A model generated the notes under the pieces. The model had not been told where the DNA came from, ran no database searches, and saw nothing but the letters and a program-made list of their open reading frames with translations. This document shows positions 1 through 8,366 of a DNA stretch of 64,000 nt, piece by piece. The DNA is from Parabacteroides sp. TM07-1AC (lineage in GTDB: Bacteria; Bacteroidota; Bacteroidia; Bacteroidales; Tannerellaceae). The translations under genes were made by a program, and so were the position numbers. The stretch spans positions 366,152-430,151 of the forward strand of contig NZ_QUKD01000005.1 in assembly GCF_003480915.1 (NCBI RefSeq), written 5' to 3'. The number at the start of each line of letters is the position of its first letter. Position 1 is the first letter of the stretch.

Positions 1-347
1 TGAAATAAGGGTAGTTCTTTATATTGGATTTTTTGCGGCTGAGAGTAGTCTTTTCTCCTTTTGAGAAGAATAGTGTGTGTATCAATGTGAGTAAAACAGG
101 CTGCTAATGATACACTCCCTACTCCTTTTCAAGAGGGAAAAGGTTACCCTTAGTACCTCTATGCCCATACATTAACCTAAGCCTCCTAAATTTTTCATAA
201 AAGCACAAATCATCCCCTACCCATCTAATTATAAGCAGATAAGTTTGTTCTTGTTTAAATAAAATATATATCTTTGCCCCGTTTCCACACTAGTACAGGT
301 CCTTTTTATCATGGCCTGCATCAAATGGGACAAACACCCTTATTTCA
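1..347. repeat. Probable invertible promoter segment flanked by inverted repeats
   Basis: The first 12 bases (TGAAATAAGGGT) are the exact reverse complement of 336-347 (ACCCTTATTTCA). The right copy is part of a longer dyad: CCTTATTT at 338-345, CAC, AAATAAGG at 349-356. The left copy would be its mirror, so the window edge probably cuts through it. The segment holds no gene but has a Bacteroidota promoter near its right end, and it abuts a tyrosine recombinase gene. This is the layout of phase-variable promoters in Bacteroidales. That it inverts is inference. Confidence 0.55.
244..276 (+). promoter_or_regulatory. Promoter inside the invertible segment
   Basis: TTTG at 244-247, a 21-base spacer, then TATCTTTG at 269-276, matching the Bacteroidota consensus TTTG-N19-21-TAnnTTTG. 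Transcription would start near 284 and run rightward across the repeat at 336-347 into the 3' end of the recombinase gene, in antisense. If the segment flips, the promoter would read leftward out of the window. The present state therefore looks OFF for a left-hand target gene. Confidence 0.6.
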
Positions 348-360
348 CAAATAAGGTCTC

Positions 361-1290
361 TTAAGCCCTCACTCCTACCAAACTATCCAGTCCCTTTATA
401 ATAATCTTGTTGGCAGCATTGAGCCTCGACTGGTCGAGTGCTTTCAGATAGAGGCGTGTTGTCCTTTCCGACGTATGGCCGAGTGCCTGGCTGATAACAG
501 CTATCGGAGTGTCGTTACGCAATGCCTCTGTCGCCCAGGTGTGACGGAAAACATACGAAGTTAGATGGATAGGGATGACCAGACGTTGACCGATTTCTTT
601 CAAACAACTGTTGTAATGATGAAGGGCTTTCTTATAGGCTTCATATTGCTGTTCCCCGTTACTGTCTTCGGACAGAACGGGGAAGAGATAACAGCTACCG
701 GGTTGCATGTATTTATCGAGCAGTCGTTGCATGCCGGGGGTGATGCAGACACGTACCAGGGTACCAGTCTTACAGCGGTTGTAGACTAATTCACCGGCGA
801 TAATATTGTCGGCTGTCAGATGCGCCAGGTCGACAAAAGGCAATCCGCAAGCCAAAAAGGAGAAAAGGGCAAAGTCTTTTGCCATCTCCAGCTCATGACT
901 ATCCGACAAATCCATCTGCACAATCTCTTCGATCGTTTCCCTACGAAGGGCACGTTTGGCAGTTTCTCCTTGCCGTAAGTTAAGGTGTGCAAAAGGCGAA
1001 AGGCAGTTCGACGGTGCCAACCCTTCGCGCACAGCCCTATGAAAGATGGCACGAAAGCTACTCAGATAGCTGTTTATCGAATTTGTTTTCAGATGTCCCA
1101 ATGACTGAAGCCAGTCACGGAAGCGATCGATCAAACCGGAAGTGATATCGTCAAACGACAGACGATCATCACCCCAAAACTGCCGGAGCCAGTTGGAGGA
1201 AGCTCGGTAAAGGTCGGCAGTCGAAAAATGCCCGGCCTTACGTTTACGCTTCACCAAAGTGTCGGCATAAGTGAAGAAAAAGGTTGTCAT
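361..1290 (-). CDS. Tyrosine site-specific recombinase (integrase/invertase type)
   Basis: A 309-residue protein with the two-part layout of the tyrosine recombinase family. The N-terminal half is a SAM-like core-binding domain (about residues 1-110). The C-terminal catalytic domain ends with the H-x-x-R box (HLTSYVFRHTWATEAL, about residues 242-257), the LGH segment (ALGHTS) and the nucleophile tyrosine in TTRLYLKAL. The length is usual for Bacteroidales invertases and transposon integrases. The start is the ATG at 1288-1290. The stop lies 4 bases from the dyad ending at 356, so the gene sits directly against the putative invertible segment; neighbouring recombinases of this type commonly flip such segments. 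No excisionase, relaxase or other mobile-element genes are visible, which favours a resident invertase over an integrated element. The exact target site is inferred. Confidence 0.9.
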   Translation of the reverse strand: MTTFFFTYADTLVKRKRKAGHFSTADLYRASSNWLRQFWGDDRLSFDDITSGLIDRFRDWLQSLGHLKTNSINSYLSSFRAIFHRAVREGLAPSNCLSPFAHLNLRQGETAKRALRRETIEEIVQMDLSDSHELEMAKDFALFSFLACGLPFVDLAHLTADNIIAGELVYNRCKTGTLVRVCITPGMQRLLDKYMQPGSCYLFPVLSEDSNGEQQYEAYKKALHHYNSCLKEIGQRLVIPIHLTSYVFRHTWATEALRNDTPIAVISQALGHTSERTTRLYLKALDQSRLNAANKIIIKGLDSLVGVRA

Positions 1291-1379
1291 ACTATATATA
1301 ATTTAGAAATAAACAAAACAAGCCTCCCGTCCTCTGAACGAGGAACAAAGAGGCTTGCCAATTAAAAGAATAAACTGTT

Positions 1380-2345
1380 CTATTCAGTAATTGTTACCCG
1401 GTCGCCATTAAAAATGGACAGACCCAGTTTATTCATTATATATTTGATCGCCAACTGAGCTTTCACAGAGTTTCCTGCGCTGTCAATTGGTGGAGCGAAA
1501 GCAGCGATACCGAACAGGCCGGGCATTACACCCATTACACCACCACCTACACCCGTTTTTGCTGGGATACCGGAGGTATATAACCAGTCACCGGTATGTT
1601 CGTAGAAACCTACGGTTGCGATCAGGGATGTGATCTTCGGTGACAATGAACTGTCGAATATCTGCTTTTTAGATACCGGGTTCAGACCGTCATTGGCAAT
1701 AGTAGCTCCGCAGACAGATAATTGAGCTGCTGTGATTCCCAATGAACACTGACGGGTATAGAGGTCGAGCGACATATCCGGATCGTCGTAGATACGGTTG
1801 TAGTTCTTCAATAACCAGGCAATAGAGCGGTTGTTGAAGTTGGTGGCCGATTCCGACTTATACAGTTCGTCGATCAACTGGGGAGCGCTACCGCAAAGAT
1901 CGGTAATGTTAGAAACAATGGCATCCCATTTTTTAGCAGAATCACCTATCGGCTGTACCATACTACAAGCAGTGATCGCACCGGCATTGACCAGCGGAGT
2001 AGAAGGATGATCCTTCTCCAGCAAGATAGCCATGATAGAGTTGAAAGGCAGTCCGGTTGCATCAGCACCGATCATTTCAAGCAATTTCTGTGCTCCGTAC
2101 TGACGCAGAGCCAACACGGCTGTGTGTACTTTCGATACGGATTCTATACCGAAGCGGTATTCGGAATCGCCTAGCTGGATGATCGTCCCGTCCATCAGAC
2201 AGACACTTATACCGAACAGGTTCTTATCGATATTGGCCAGATAAGGTATGTAATCGGCATTCTTTCCGTCTGTGTTGTTCTTAAACATCTGGTAGGCTTC
2301 CTGAGCCGCTTCCTTTATTTGTGAAACGGAAATCTTTTTATCCAT
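1380..2345 (-). CDS. glsA: Glutaminase A
   Basis: Hydrolyses L-glutamine to L-glutamate and ammonia; a serine-dependent, beta-lactamase-fold glutaminase of the cytoplasm. The S-x-x-K catalytic pair is seen as Ser69-Val-Ser-Lys72, followed by PLVNAGAI and the C-terminal AKTGVGGGVMG segment, all family hallmarks. Full length is 321 residues from the ATG at 2343-2345; a TTG two codons upstream is also in frame but less likely. It follows gadB by 11 bases and is surely cotranscribed. Together the two enzymes consume protons: glutaminase releases ammonia and feeds glutamate to the decarboxylase. This pairing is a known acid-resistance arrangement in Bacteroides and Parabacteroides. The gadC antiporter often present in such loci is absent from the window. 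Confidence 0.95.
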   Translation of the reverse strand: MDKKISVSQIKEAAQEAYQMFKNNTDGKNADYIPYLANIDKNLFGISVCLMDGTIIQLGDSEYRFGIESVSKVHTAVLALRQYGAQKLLEMIGADATGLPFNSIMAILLEKDHPSTPLVNAGAITACSMVQPIGDSAKKWDAIVSNITDLCGSAPQLIDELYKSESATNFNNRSIAWLLKNYNRIYDDPDMSLDLYTRQCSLGITAAQLSVCGATIANDGLNPVSKKQIFDSSLSPKITSLIATVGFYEHTGDWLYTSGIPAKTGVGGGVMGVMPGLFGIAAFAPPIDSAGNSVKAQLAIKYIMNKLGLSIFNGDRVTITE

Positions 2346-2356
2346 ACTCAAATAGT

Positions 2357-3796
2357 TTACTTTGTTGATTTGGGAATACCTGTGTGAGTGAATACAGAAC
2401 CTTTTACTTTCTGGTTTCTGTCCTGTGCAATACGGGTTGGAGTAGGATATTCCAGTTTTTCCAGGTCGGCAATAGCATTGCTGATATCGCCCAGTAATTG
2501 ATCTGCCATATCGCGGCTGAATCCCTGACGGACAACGATACGCATAACAACCCAGTTTTCAAGGTTTTCAGGCAATGTATATGCCGGAACCATCCAACCG
2601 CTCTGTTTCAGTTTATCCTGCAAATCGTATAATGTCCATTTAGCAGATTTAGCATATTCCGGTTTCAGATACCAGATAAACAATGGGTTCACCACTTCTT
2701 TGCTGTAGTTCTGGAACGGAGCCATCTTGCCGATTTCAGCATGCAGGTAATCGGCTACAGCCATACTGTTCTGCTGTACTTCCTTGTAACCCTGGAATCC
2801 TAAACGGATGAACTGATAGTATTGTCCCAGGATCTGAGCTGCAGGACGAGAGAAGTTCAAACCGACCTGAGTGATGTTTGCACCTAAATAATTTACACTG
2901 AAAGACATGGAACCCGGCAGGTATTTCTTGTCTTTCCATACTACCCAGCCTAAACCCGGATATACCAATCCGAACTTATGTCCGGAAGTACTGATGGAAA
3001 GTACCCATTTCAGGCGGAAGTCCCATTTAACCTCCGGTTTCAGGAACGGCAGGATGAAACCACCGGAAGCTGCATCCACATGGATAGGAATATCATAACC
3101 GGTCTTTGCATTGTATGCATCGAGAGCGGTATCCAACGCTTCCACATCGTCGTTCAATCCTGTCCATGTAACACCCTGGATAGGAACAATACAGATTGTA
3201 TTTTCATCACACATATTCAGGGCATCCTGCGGGTCGAGTGTGATATGTTCCTGCGTCAACGGTACCTGACGCATTTCGATCTGCCACAACTGAGCGAACT
3301 TTTCCCATACAACCTGGAAACCGGCAGAGATGACGAAGTTAGGTTTGTCGACCGGTTTACCCTGAGCCAATCTTCTTTCACGCCAACGCAACCAGGCGGC
3401 AACACCACCCAACATACATGCTTCGGAAGAACCGATCGCCAATGCACCGGATTTCCACTGTGCCTGTTCGGGGCTGTTCCACAGGTTAGCCATGATATTG
3501 ATACATTTTGCATTCATCACAGCGATACGCGGATACTCAGTTTCGTCGATATAGTTGATGTTGATTGCTTCGTTCATCAACTTCGTTGCATAATCATCCA
3601 TCCAGGTAGTGACGAACGTAGCCAGGTTCAAACGGGGTTGTGTCTGGGCGAAAGTTTCGTCTTTTACCATCTGATACGCAATCTCCGGAGTGGTAGGACC
3701 ATCAGGAATTACGTCTACTGGAGCTGGATGCAACATCGCATTCGAGCCAAAAATCGCAGTTTTGGCATCACCTTCTCTAAAACTTGAATCTTTCAT
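2357..3796 (-). CDS. gadB: Glutamate decarboxylase
   Basis: PLP-dependent enzyme that converts L-glutamate to GABA and CO2, consuming one cytoplasmic proton. The 479 residues match the group II decarboxylase family in length. Visible marks are the substrate and cofactor region with SSEACMLGG, the HVDAASGGF segment with the PLP-binding Asp, and STSGHKFGL, where the Lys (near residue 274) forms the Schiff base. The C-terminal HTG segment resembles the pH-responsive tail of GadB. The start ATG is at 3794-3796, behind a 370-base non-coding leader. First gene of a two-gene operon with glsA. It is likely acid-induced by analogy with related loci; no regulator is encoded next to it. Confidence 0.95.
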   Translation of the reverse strand: MKDSSFREGDAKTAIFGSNAMLHPAPVDVIPDGPTTPEIAYQMVKDETFAQTQPRLNLATFVTTWMDDYATKLMNEAININYIDETEYPRIAVMNAKCINIMANLWNSPEQAQWKSGALAIGSSEACMLGGVAAWLRWRERRLAQGKPVDKPNFVISAGFQVVWEKFAQLWQIEMRQVPLTQEHITLDPQDALNMCDENTICIVPIQGVTWTGLNDDVEALDTALDAYNAKTGYDIPIHVDAASGGFILPFLKPEVKWDFRLKWVLSISTSGHKFGLVYPGLGWVVWKDKKYLPGSMSFSVNYLGANITQVGLNFSRPAAQILGQYYQFIRLGFQGYKEVQQNSMAVADYLHAEIGKMAPFQNYSKEVVNPLFIWYLKPEYAKSAKWTLYDLQDKLKQSGWMVPAYTLPENLENWVVMRIVVRQGFSRDMADQLLGDISNAIADLEKLEYPTPTRIAQDRNQKVKGSVFTHTGIPKSTK

Positions 3797-4175
3797 GTCT
3801 TTTTGTTTTTAATTATTTAAGAATTGGCGCAACCGACATTCGTGCGTCGATTTGTAGTGCAAAAACAGCCTCCAACGGCAATTGTTCTTCGATTTTGGTT
3901 AATCCTGCAATATTTAATTACTTTTGGCTTGATCTCGCTACTCCGCATCCTACGTTCGCTGTCGTCTGCGAAACTCGCTTCGCTCAAACAACGCAGCCTC
4001 CGGGCGCTCACTCCGGCTGCTGCGCTTAACGCTCGCCCGCTGAGGCCTTTCCAAGGAAGCTCTGCTTCCTCTAAGGATTGCCGATACCGATAGTTTTTTA
4101 GTAACGGAAATAACCTTTCAAATGAACATTCAGTCATAAGAATTGTTTCCTGTCTTATAAAACAGCTATTTAAGT
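3797..4175. other. Divergent intergenic region upstream of gadB and the MFS gene
   Basis: A 379-base gap. Its first half is ordinary AT-rich sequence. The part from about 3940 to 4090 is strikingly GC-rich and full of short inverted repeats such as AGGAAGC-TCT-GCTTCCT at 4054-4070. A 106-residue open frame runs antisense through it (3817-4137) but has low-complexity composition and no family I recognise. I could not find a clear TAnnTTTG box for gadB. The GC-rich part may be a structured leader or a repeat remnant. Confidence 0.4.
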
Positions 4176-5405
4176 ATGAGAATACAGACAGGACAGGGGA
4201 CGATTCCCCTCATCACATTAATAGGTATATGGTCGATCTCGGCACTGAACGCGCTGCCGGGACTGGCTGTTTCTCCTATCCTGGGGAAGCTTTCGGCGAT
4301 ATTTCCGCATTCGACGGAACTGGATATACAGATGTTGTCGTCGCTGCCTTCCCTGTTGATCATACCGTTTATTATCCTGTCCGGAAAACTGACTGAGAAG
4401 ATCAATAATATCTGGTTATTACAGATAGGGTTAAGCATCTTTGCCGTAAGCGGTATCCTGTATCTGCTCTCGACCAAGATGTGGCAACTGATCGCTGTCA
4501 GCGCCCTGCTGGGAATCGGTTCAGGACTGATCGTTCCTCTTTCTACCGGACTTATTTCACGATTCTTCATCGGCGCCTACCGGACAAAGCAATTCGGTCT
4601 GAGTTCGGCCATTACCAATGTGACACTGGTACTGGCAACCGTGCTGACAGGATACCTGGCGGAGATCAACTGGCATCTGCCGTTCCTGGTCTATCTCTTC
4701 CCGCTTATTTCAATCGTCCTGTCGTTCTACCTGAAAAAGAATATCAGTCCCCTGCCCGCTTCCGCTACCGTTTCAACCCAAGAGAAAGGGAAAGAAAGCG
4801 ACCCGGCATTCGGTAAGTTCGGCATACAGGTCAGACACCTCGTACAGATCATGGGGTTTTACGGGCTGGCGACTTACCTCGTTATCATTGTCAGCTTCAA
4901 CCTCCCCTTCCTGATGAAAGAATATCATTTCACCAGCGGCAATTCGGGTATCATGATCTCCCTGTTTTTCCTGGCTATCATGGCTCCGGGATTCGTACTG
5001 AACCAGATTGTAGACTTCCTGGGTAAGAAAACGAAATTCTATTGCCTGCTCTCGATCGCACTGGGGATGCTGCTGATCCTGGTTTCAAGAACGGAATGGC
5101 TGATCGGACTGGGCTGTATCTTCACCGGGCTAGCCTATGGCGTTATCCAGCCGATCGCTTACGACAAGACCACCCGCACGGCTATCCCGTCGAAAGTGAC
5201 GCTGGCACTGGCTTTCGTCATGGCTATGAATTATCTGGCAATCCTGCTATGCCCGTTCATTATAAATGTATTCAAAGATATGCTCCATATAGAAACACAA
5301 CAGTTTGCTTTCCTGTTCAACATGATTATTGCCCTGGCTGCCGCCGTCTGGGCTTATATCAAACAGGATTCGTTCCTGTTCAACGACAGTTTCAAAAGTA
5401 ATTAA
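4176..5405 (+). CDS. MFS transporter
   Basis: A 409-residue inner-membrane protein with about twelve hydrophobic segments in two halves split by a charged cytoplasmic loop (about residues 190-225, with QEKGKESDPAFGK). This is the layout of the major facilitator superfamily. The first segments, WSISALNALPGLAVSPILGKL, and the loop with SGKLTEKINN (motif A position) support it. The substrate cannot be told from sequence; the overall look resembles small-molecule or drug:proton antiporters. The start is the ATG at 4176. The next transporter gene follows after 23 bases in the same direction, so the two are probably one transcript. It is divergent from gadB. It is not the GadC family, which belongs to APC transporters. 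Confidence 0.85.
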   Translation: MRIQTGQGTIPLITLIGIWSISALNALPGLAVSPILGKLSAIFPHSTELDIQMLSSLPSLLIIPFIILSGKLTEKINNIWLLQIGLSIFAVSGILYLLSTKMWQLIAVSALLGIGSGLIVPLSTGLISRFFIGAYRTKQFGLSSAITNVTLVLATVLTGYLAEINWHLPFLVYLFPLISIVLSFYLKKNISPLPASATVSTQEKGKESDPAFGKFGIQVRHLVQIMGFYGLATYLVIIVSFNLPFLMKEYHFTSGNSGIMISLFFLAIMAPGFVLNQIVDFLGKKTKFYCLLSIALGMLLILVSRTEWLIGLGCIFTGLAYGVIQPIAYDKTTRTAIPSKVTLALAFVMAMNYLAILLCPFIINVFKDMLHIETQQFAFLFNMIIALAAAVWAYIKQDSFLFNDSFKSN

Positions 5406-5428
5406 AGGTGCATATAAACGCTAAGCTT

Positions 5429-6340
5429 ATGAAGAATAAAAAGACAGAAGCCAACCTGAGTATGATCGTATCGAAAACCTTCAGCGGTTTGAATGCGAAT
5501 GCACTTCGGTATTTACTCCCTTTATGGATCGCACCACTGACGGGTGTCATGTTCCGATGTGTTTTCGGAGCCCTTATGTTTTGGATCATCAGCCTGTTTT
5601 GGAAACAGGACAAGACAACCCTGAGGGAAAAAGTCACCCTGTTTCTTTTGGGGGCGATCGGGCTGTTCGGCTTCATGTTCTTTTATCTGATAGGTGTCAG
5701 CAAAACGACCCCGGTTTCCAGTTCGCTGTTCAGCAGCCTCCAACCGATCTGGGTATTCATCCTGTCCGTTCTCTTCCTGAAAGAACGGATCACGGCAATG
5801 AAGATCATCGGTATTACCATCGGATTGGGGGGCGCACTACTCTGTATCCTGACACAGAAAAGCGATGACCTGGCCTCGGATGCCTTTACCGGAAATATGC
5901 TTTGTATGCTCAGCTCAATTGCTTATGCTGCTTACCTGATCATAAGCAATGTCGTACTGGGCAGGGTCAGTTCGCTCAATATGTTGCGTTACAGTTTTCT
6001 TGGAGCCGCTTTTTCTTCGCTGGTTGTCATGGCATTCACCGGCTTCGATGCACATCTTTTCAGCCATTTCGAATGGACTCCTTTCCTGGTCCTGATGTTC
6101 GTCCTCATCTTCCCCACAACGATCAGTTACCTGCTGATCCCAATCGGACTGAAATACCTGAGCACGACACTGGTCGCTCTCTACGGCTACCTGATACTGA
6201 TCGTTGCCACCATCGTCTCCCTTTCCATCGGTCAGGACCGCTTCAGCTGGTACCAGATGATCGCCATTGCACTGATCTGCTCCAGTGTCTATTTTGTTGA
6301 AATAGCGGAAAGTAAAGACAAAGCCACTGCTTCAAAATAA
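5429..6340 (+). CDS. EamA/DMT-family transporter
   Basis: A 303-residue membrane protein with ten hydrophobic segments arranged as two repeated EamA domains of about 140 residues each. The signature-like stretches FFYLIGVSKTTPVSSSLFSSLQPIW and, in the second half, YLLIPIGLKYLSTTLVALYGYL are typical of drug/metabolite transporters. The likely start is the ATG at 5429; an in-frame GTG at 5408 would add seven unsupported residues. It lies 23 bases after the MFS gene and ends before a 150-base gap. The substrate is unknown; family members move amino acids, nucleotides or other metabolites. Confidence 0.88.
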   Translation: MKNKKTEANLSMIVSKTFSGLNANALRYLLPLWIAPLTGVMFRCVFGALMFWIISLFWKQDKTTLREKVTLFLLGAIGLFGFMFFYLIGVSKTTPVSSSLFSSLQPIWVFILSVLFLKERITAMKIIGITIGLGGALLCILTQKSDDLASDAFTGNMLCMLSSIAYAAYLIISNVVLGRVSSLNMLRYSFLGAAFSSLVVMAFTGFDAHLFSHFEWTPFLVLMFVLIFPTTISYLLIPIGLKYLSTTLVALYGYLILIVATIVSLSIGQDRFSWYQMIAIALICSSVYFVEIAESKDKATASK

Positions 6341-6498
6341 TTGGCATATTGGCACATTACCCCATTGGCATATTATTTTTTTCTCTTTCTTTGTAACAAC
6401 TTATCCGTTGATCCCGTCTCTCTTATGAAGCTCTTCCAAAGCGCGCAAAAGGAAGACGGAAACAAACCGGATTAGTAATCATTTAATACAACAGAAAG

Positions 6499-6948
6499 AT
6501 GAAACGATACTTTGTTATCCTGGCACTGATTTTGATCTGCCAGGCAGGAAATAGCCAGACAATGAACGACCTGTTCAAAGAATTTTCTAAAATAGAACAG
6601 ATCAACCATGTCAAGATAGGCAATATCACCATGAAGCTTGCCAGCATGTTTACAGAAACCATGGGAGTGAACGGTATAGAAGTCATTGAATTTAGCAGCT
6701 GCAAGAACGAGATAAAAGAACGCTTTACCAAAGCGATCAAGGAATTGAAAGACCCTGACTTCGAAACAATGGTCACTTCCAACGATAAGGGCAGCCGTAC
6801 AAAAGTAATGGTACGCATTGAAAAAGATATGATCCGCGAACTGGTAGTTCTCACGACCGGCAACAGCAACGCGCTGATCCGCATCAAAGGTAAGATCAAA
6901 CCGTCCGACATAGATAAAGTAGTGAAAGATCATGGGAATGGATGCTGA
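6499..6948 (+). CDS. DUF4252 domain protein (first copy)
   Basis: A 149-residue exported protein. The N-terminus (MKRYFVILALILICQAGNSQ) is a signal peptide, possibly cleaved after the Ser-Gln. The remainder reads as a DUF4252 domain: a conserved start (MNDLFKEFSKIEQINHVKIG) followed by alternating strands and helices. Biochemical function is unknown. It heads a four-gene cluster and overlaps the sigma factor gene by 17 bases. A second DUF4252 gene closes the cluster, and the two proteins share the pattern (L)F(K)-x-(F/Y)S-x-(I/M)-(E/D)-x-(I/V)-(N/T)-x-V near the mature N-terminus. Such duplicate DUF4252 proteins around an ECF sigma factor recur in Bacteroidales; they may sense or respond to envelope stress (inference). 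Confidence 0.8.
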   Translation: MKRYFVILALILICQAGNSQTMNDLFKEFSKIEQINHVKIGNITMKLASMFTETMGVNGIEVIEFSSCKNEIKERFTKAIKELKDPDFETMVTSNDKGSRTKVMVRIEKDMIRELVVLTTGNSNALIRIKGKIKPSDIDKVVKDHGNGC

Positions 6949-7450
6949 GAACTTTAAACGAAAGTTCCTCCCCTTCCACCCCAAGCTCTTCCGGATCGCA
7001 TACGCCCTTGTTGAAAACAAAGCAGACGCAGAAGATATCCTCCAGGATGCTTACTTCAAACTATGGAATAAACGGGATGATCTGCCCGACATCGACAATC
7101 CTGAAGCATTCTGCGTCACGCTGGTCAAAAACCTCTGTCTCGACTTCCTCCGTTCCCCCCGTGCCAATCGCCGGGAAGAAAAGATAGAAGAAGTTTTCAT
7201 GCTGGCGACCGACTCTTCTCCGGAAAAAGAGCTGGAAACGAAGGATAAGGAACGGCAAATCCGGCAACTGATCAGCCGTCTGCCCGAAAACCAGCGGCAA
7301 GTCATCCGCCTTCGGGGAATAGACGATTGCTCGATGGACGAGATAGAACAGATCACCGGCCTCAATGCCGTAAACATACGCGTGTTACTCTCCCGGGCAC
7401 GCAAAGTAATCCGGGAACAATTTGATAAAATATACGAATATGAACGATAA
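6932..7450 (+). CDS. ECF-type RNA polymerase sigma factor
   Basis: A 172-residue sigma-70 family protein with only the two core domains of extracytoplasmic-function sigma factors. Region 2 (about residues 10-75) contains ALVENKADAEDILQDAYFKLW, the core-binding and -10 recognition part. Region 4 (about residues 110-165) contains LPENQRQVIRLRGIDDCSMDEI and VRVLLSRARKVIRE, the -35 helix-turn-helix. The ATG at 6932 or the one six bases later could be the start; both overlap the end of the DUF4252 gene, which implies translational coupling. The next gene starts inside its last codons and encodes a membrane protein that could be its anti-sigma factor. Confidence 0.93.
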   Translation: MGMDAENFKRKFLPFHPKLFRIAYALVENKADAEDILQDAYFKLWNKRDDLPDIDNPEAFCVTLVKNLCLDFLRSPRANRREEKIEEVFMLATDSSPEKELETKDKERQIRQLISRLPENQRQVIRLRGIDDCSMDEIEQITGLNAVNIRVLLSRARKVIREQFDKIYEYER

Positions 7451-7847
7451 ACAGATAGATGAATTAATCAACAAAGTCCTCCGGGAGGATCAGATGTTGC
7501 CGGAAGGGCTTTCCGAACGGCTGGAGCAACAGATCGACACCTGGGCTGCCGCTGAAAAGAAAAAGACGCTCCGTTCATCTTTCCGCCGCCGTTCACTCTA
7601 CTGGATTAGCGGAACTGCCGCAGCAATCTTACTGCTTTGCGTCGGTATTGCCGGACTGAAAGACCTGGAGACAGGTAAACAGCATTTGGCAGATACCTAC
7701 ACCAATCCGCAGGAAGCCGCCATAGCCGCTGGAAAAGCGCTGGCTTTCATGTCTTCTAACCTCAACAAGGGAATCGATCAGATGAACGATGCCCAACAGG
7801 AAATAAATAATGTAAACCGTATTTTGAATAAACATTTAAATGACTGA
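7440..7847 (+). CDS. Small single-pass membrane protein, possible anti-sigma factor
   Basis: A 135-residue protein: about 50 charged N-terminal residues (MNDKQIDELINKVLREDQML), one transmembrane segment (about residues 48-68, ISGTAAAILLLCVGIAGL) and a short periplasmic helix rich in Ala and Asn. The ATG at 7440 overlaps the sigma gene stop by 11 bases; a TTG at 7422 is in frame but unlikely. Position and topology suit an anti-sigma factor that holds the sigma protein at the membrane. No zinc-binding HxxxCxxC motif is present, so this role is inferred from context alone. Confidence 0.65.
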   Translation: MNDKQIDELINKVLREDQMLPEGLSERLEQQIDTWAAAEKKKTLRSSFRRRSLYWISGTAAAILLLCVGIAGLKDLETGKQHLADTYTNPQEAAIAAGKALAFMSSNLNKGIDQMNDAQQEINNVNRILNKHLND

Positions 7848-7851
7848 CAAG

Positions 7852-8313
7852 ATGAAAACTAAAAATATACTACTCATCCTCTTCCTGTGCTGCACGAGCA
7901 TTTGCTTTGCACAGAACAAACTGTTCGACAAATATTCCGAAATGGACAACGTCACTTCCGTATATATTTCGAAAGCCATGTTCCAGATGATACCCGACAT
8001 GAAGACAAACGGTCTCAACCTGACGAATCTGAAAGGGAAGATAGAAGGCCTGCAGATTCTTACCACCCAAAACAATAGTATAAAAGAAACTATGCGTAAC
8101 GATTTCGAAAGTCTGATCGGTAAAAATCACGAAGAACTGATGAGGGTGAAGGACGGTAAGACGCGTGCCACTTTCTACGTAAAGCAGAAAGGAGACCTGA
8201 TCAGCGAACTGATTATGCTCGCCAATGCCGACAATAGTTTCAATGTGATCCAGCTATTGGGTAACTTCACCTTGCAGGACATCCAGGAAATTACAAAAGA
8301 AATGAATAAATAG
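7852..8313 (+). CDS. DUF4252 domain protein (second copy)
   Basis: A 153-residue exported protein from the ATG at 7852 (signal peptide MKTKNILLILFLCCTSICFAQ). An upstream in-frame ATG at 7840 overlaps the previous gene by eight bases and would add four residues; both are possible. The mature part matches the first copy in length and order: NKLFDKYSEMDNVTSVYIS, a central basic segment and a C-terminal LLGNFTLQDIQEI helix. A duplicate of the first DUF4252 gene within one operon suggests two partners or a heterodimer. The function is unknown. Confidence 0.78.
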   Translation: MKTKNILLILFLCCTSICFAQNKLFDKYSEMDNVTSVYISKAMFQMIPDMKTNGLNLTNLKGKIEGLQILTTQNNSIKETMRNDFESLIGKNHEELMRVKDGKTRATFYVKQKGDLISELIMLANADNSFNVIQLLGNFTLQDIQEITKEMNK

Positions 8314-8314
8314 A

Positions 8315-8366
8315 AGCAGAAAGTATCCCGGTTTTCAACAATCTTTGATATCGGGAATACTGCTTT
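8315..8366 (+). terminator. Possible terminator after the sigma-factor operon
   Basis: AGCAGAAAGTATCCCG (8315-8330) pairs imperfectly with CGGGAATACTGCT (8352-8364), followed by a few T residues. It begins two bases after the last stop codon of the operon. Confidence 0.4.

Noticed and set aside
3817..4137. 106-residue minus-strand frame upstream of gadB as a gene
   Set aside because: No recognisable domain, odd composition, and it coincides with a GC-rich hairpin block; an open frame there is expected by chance.
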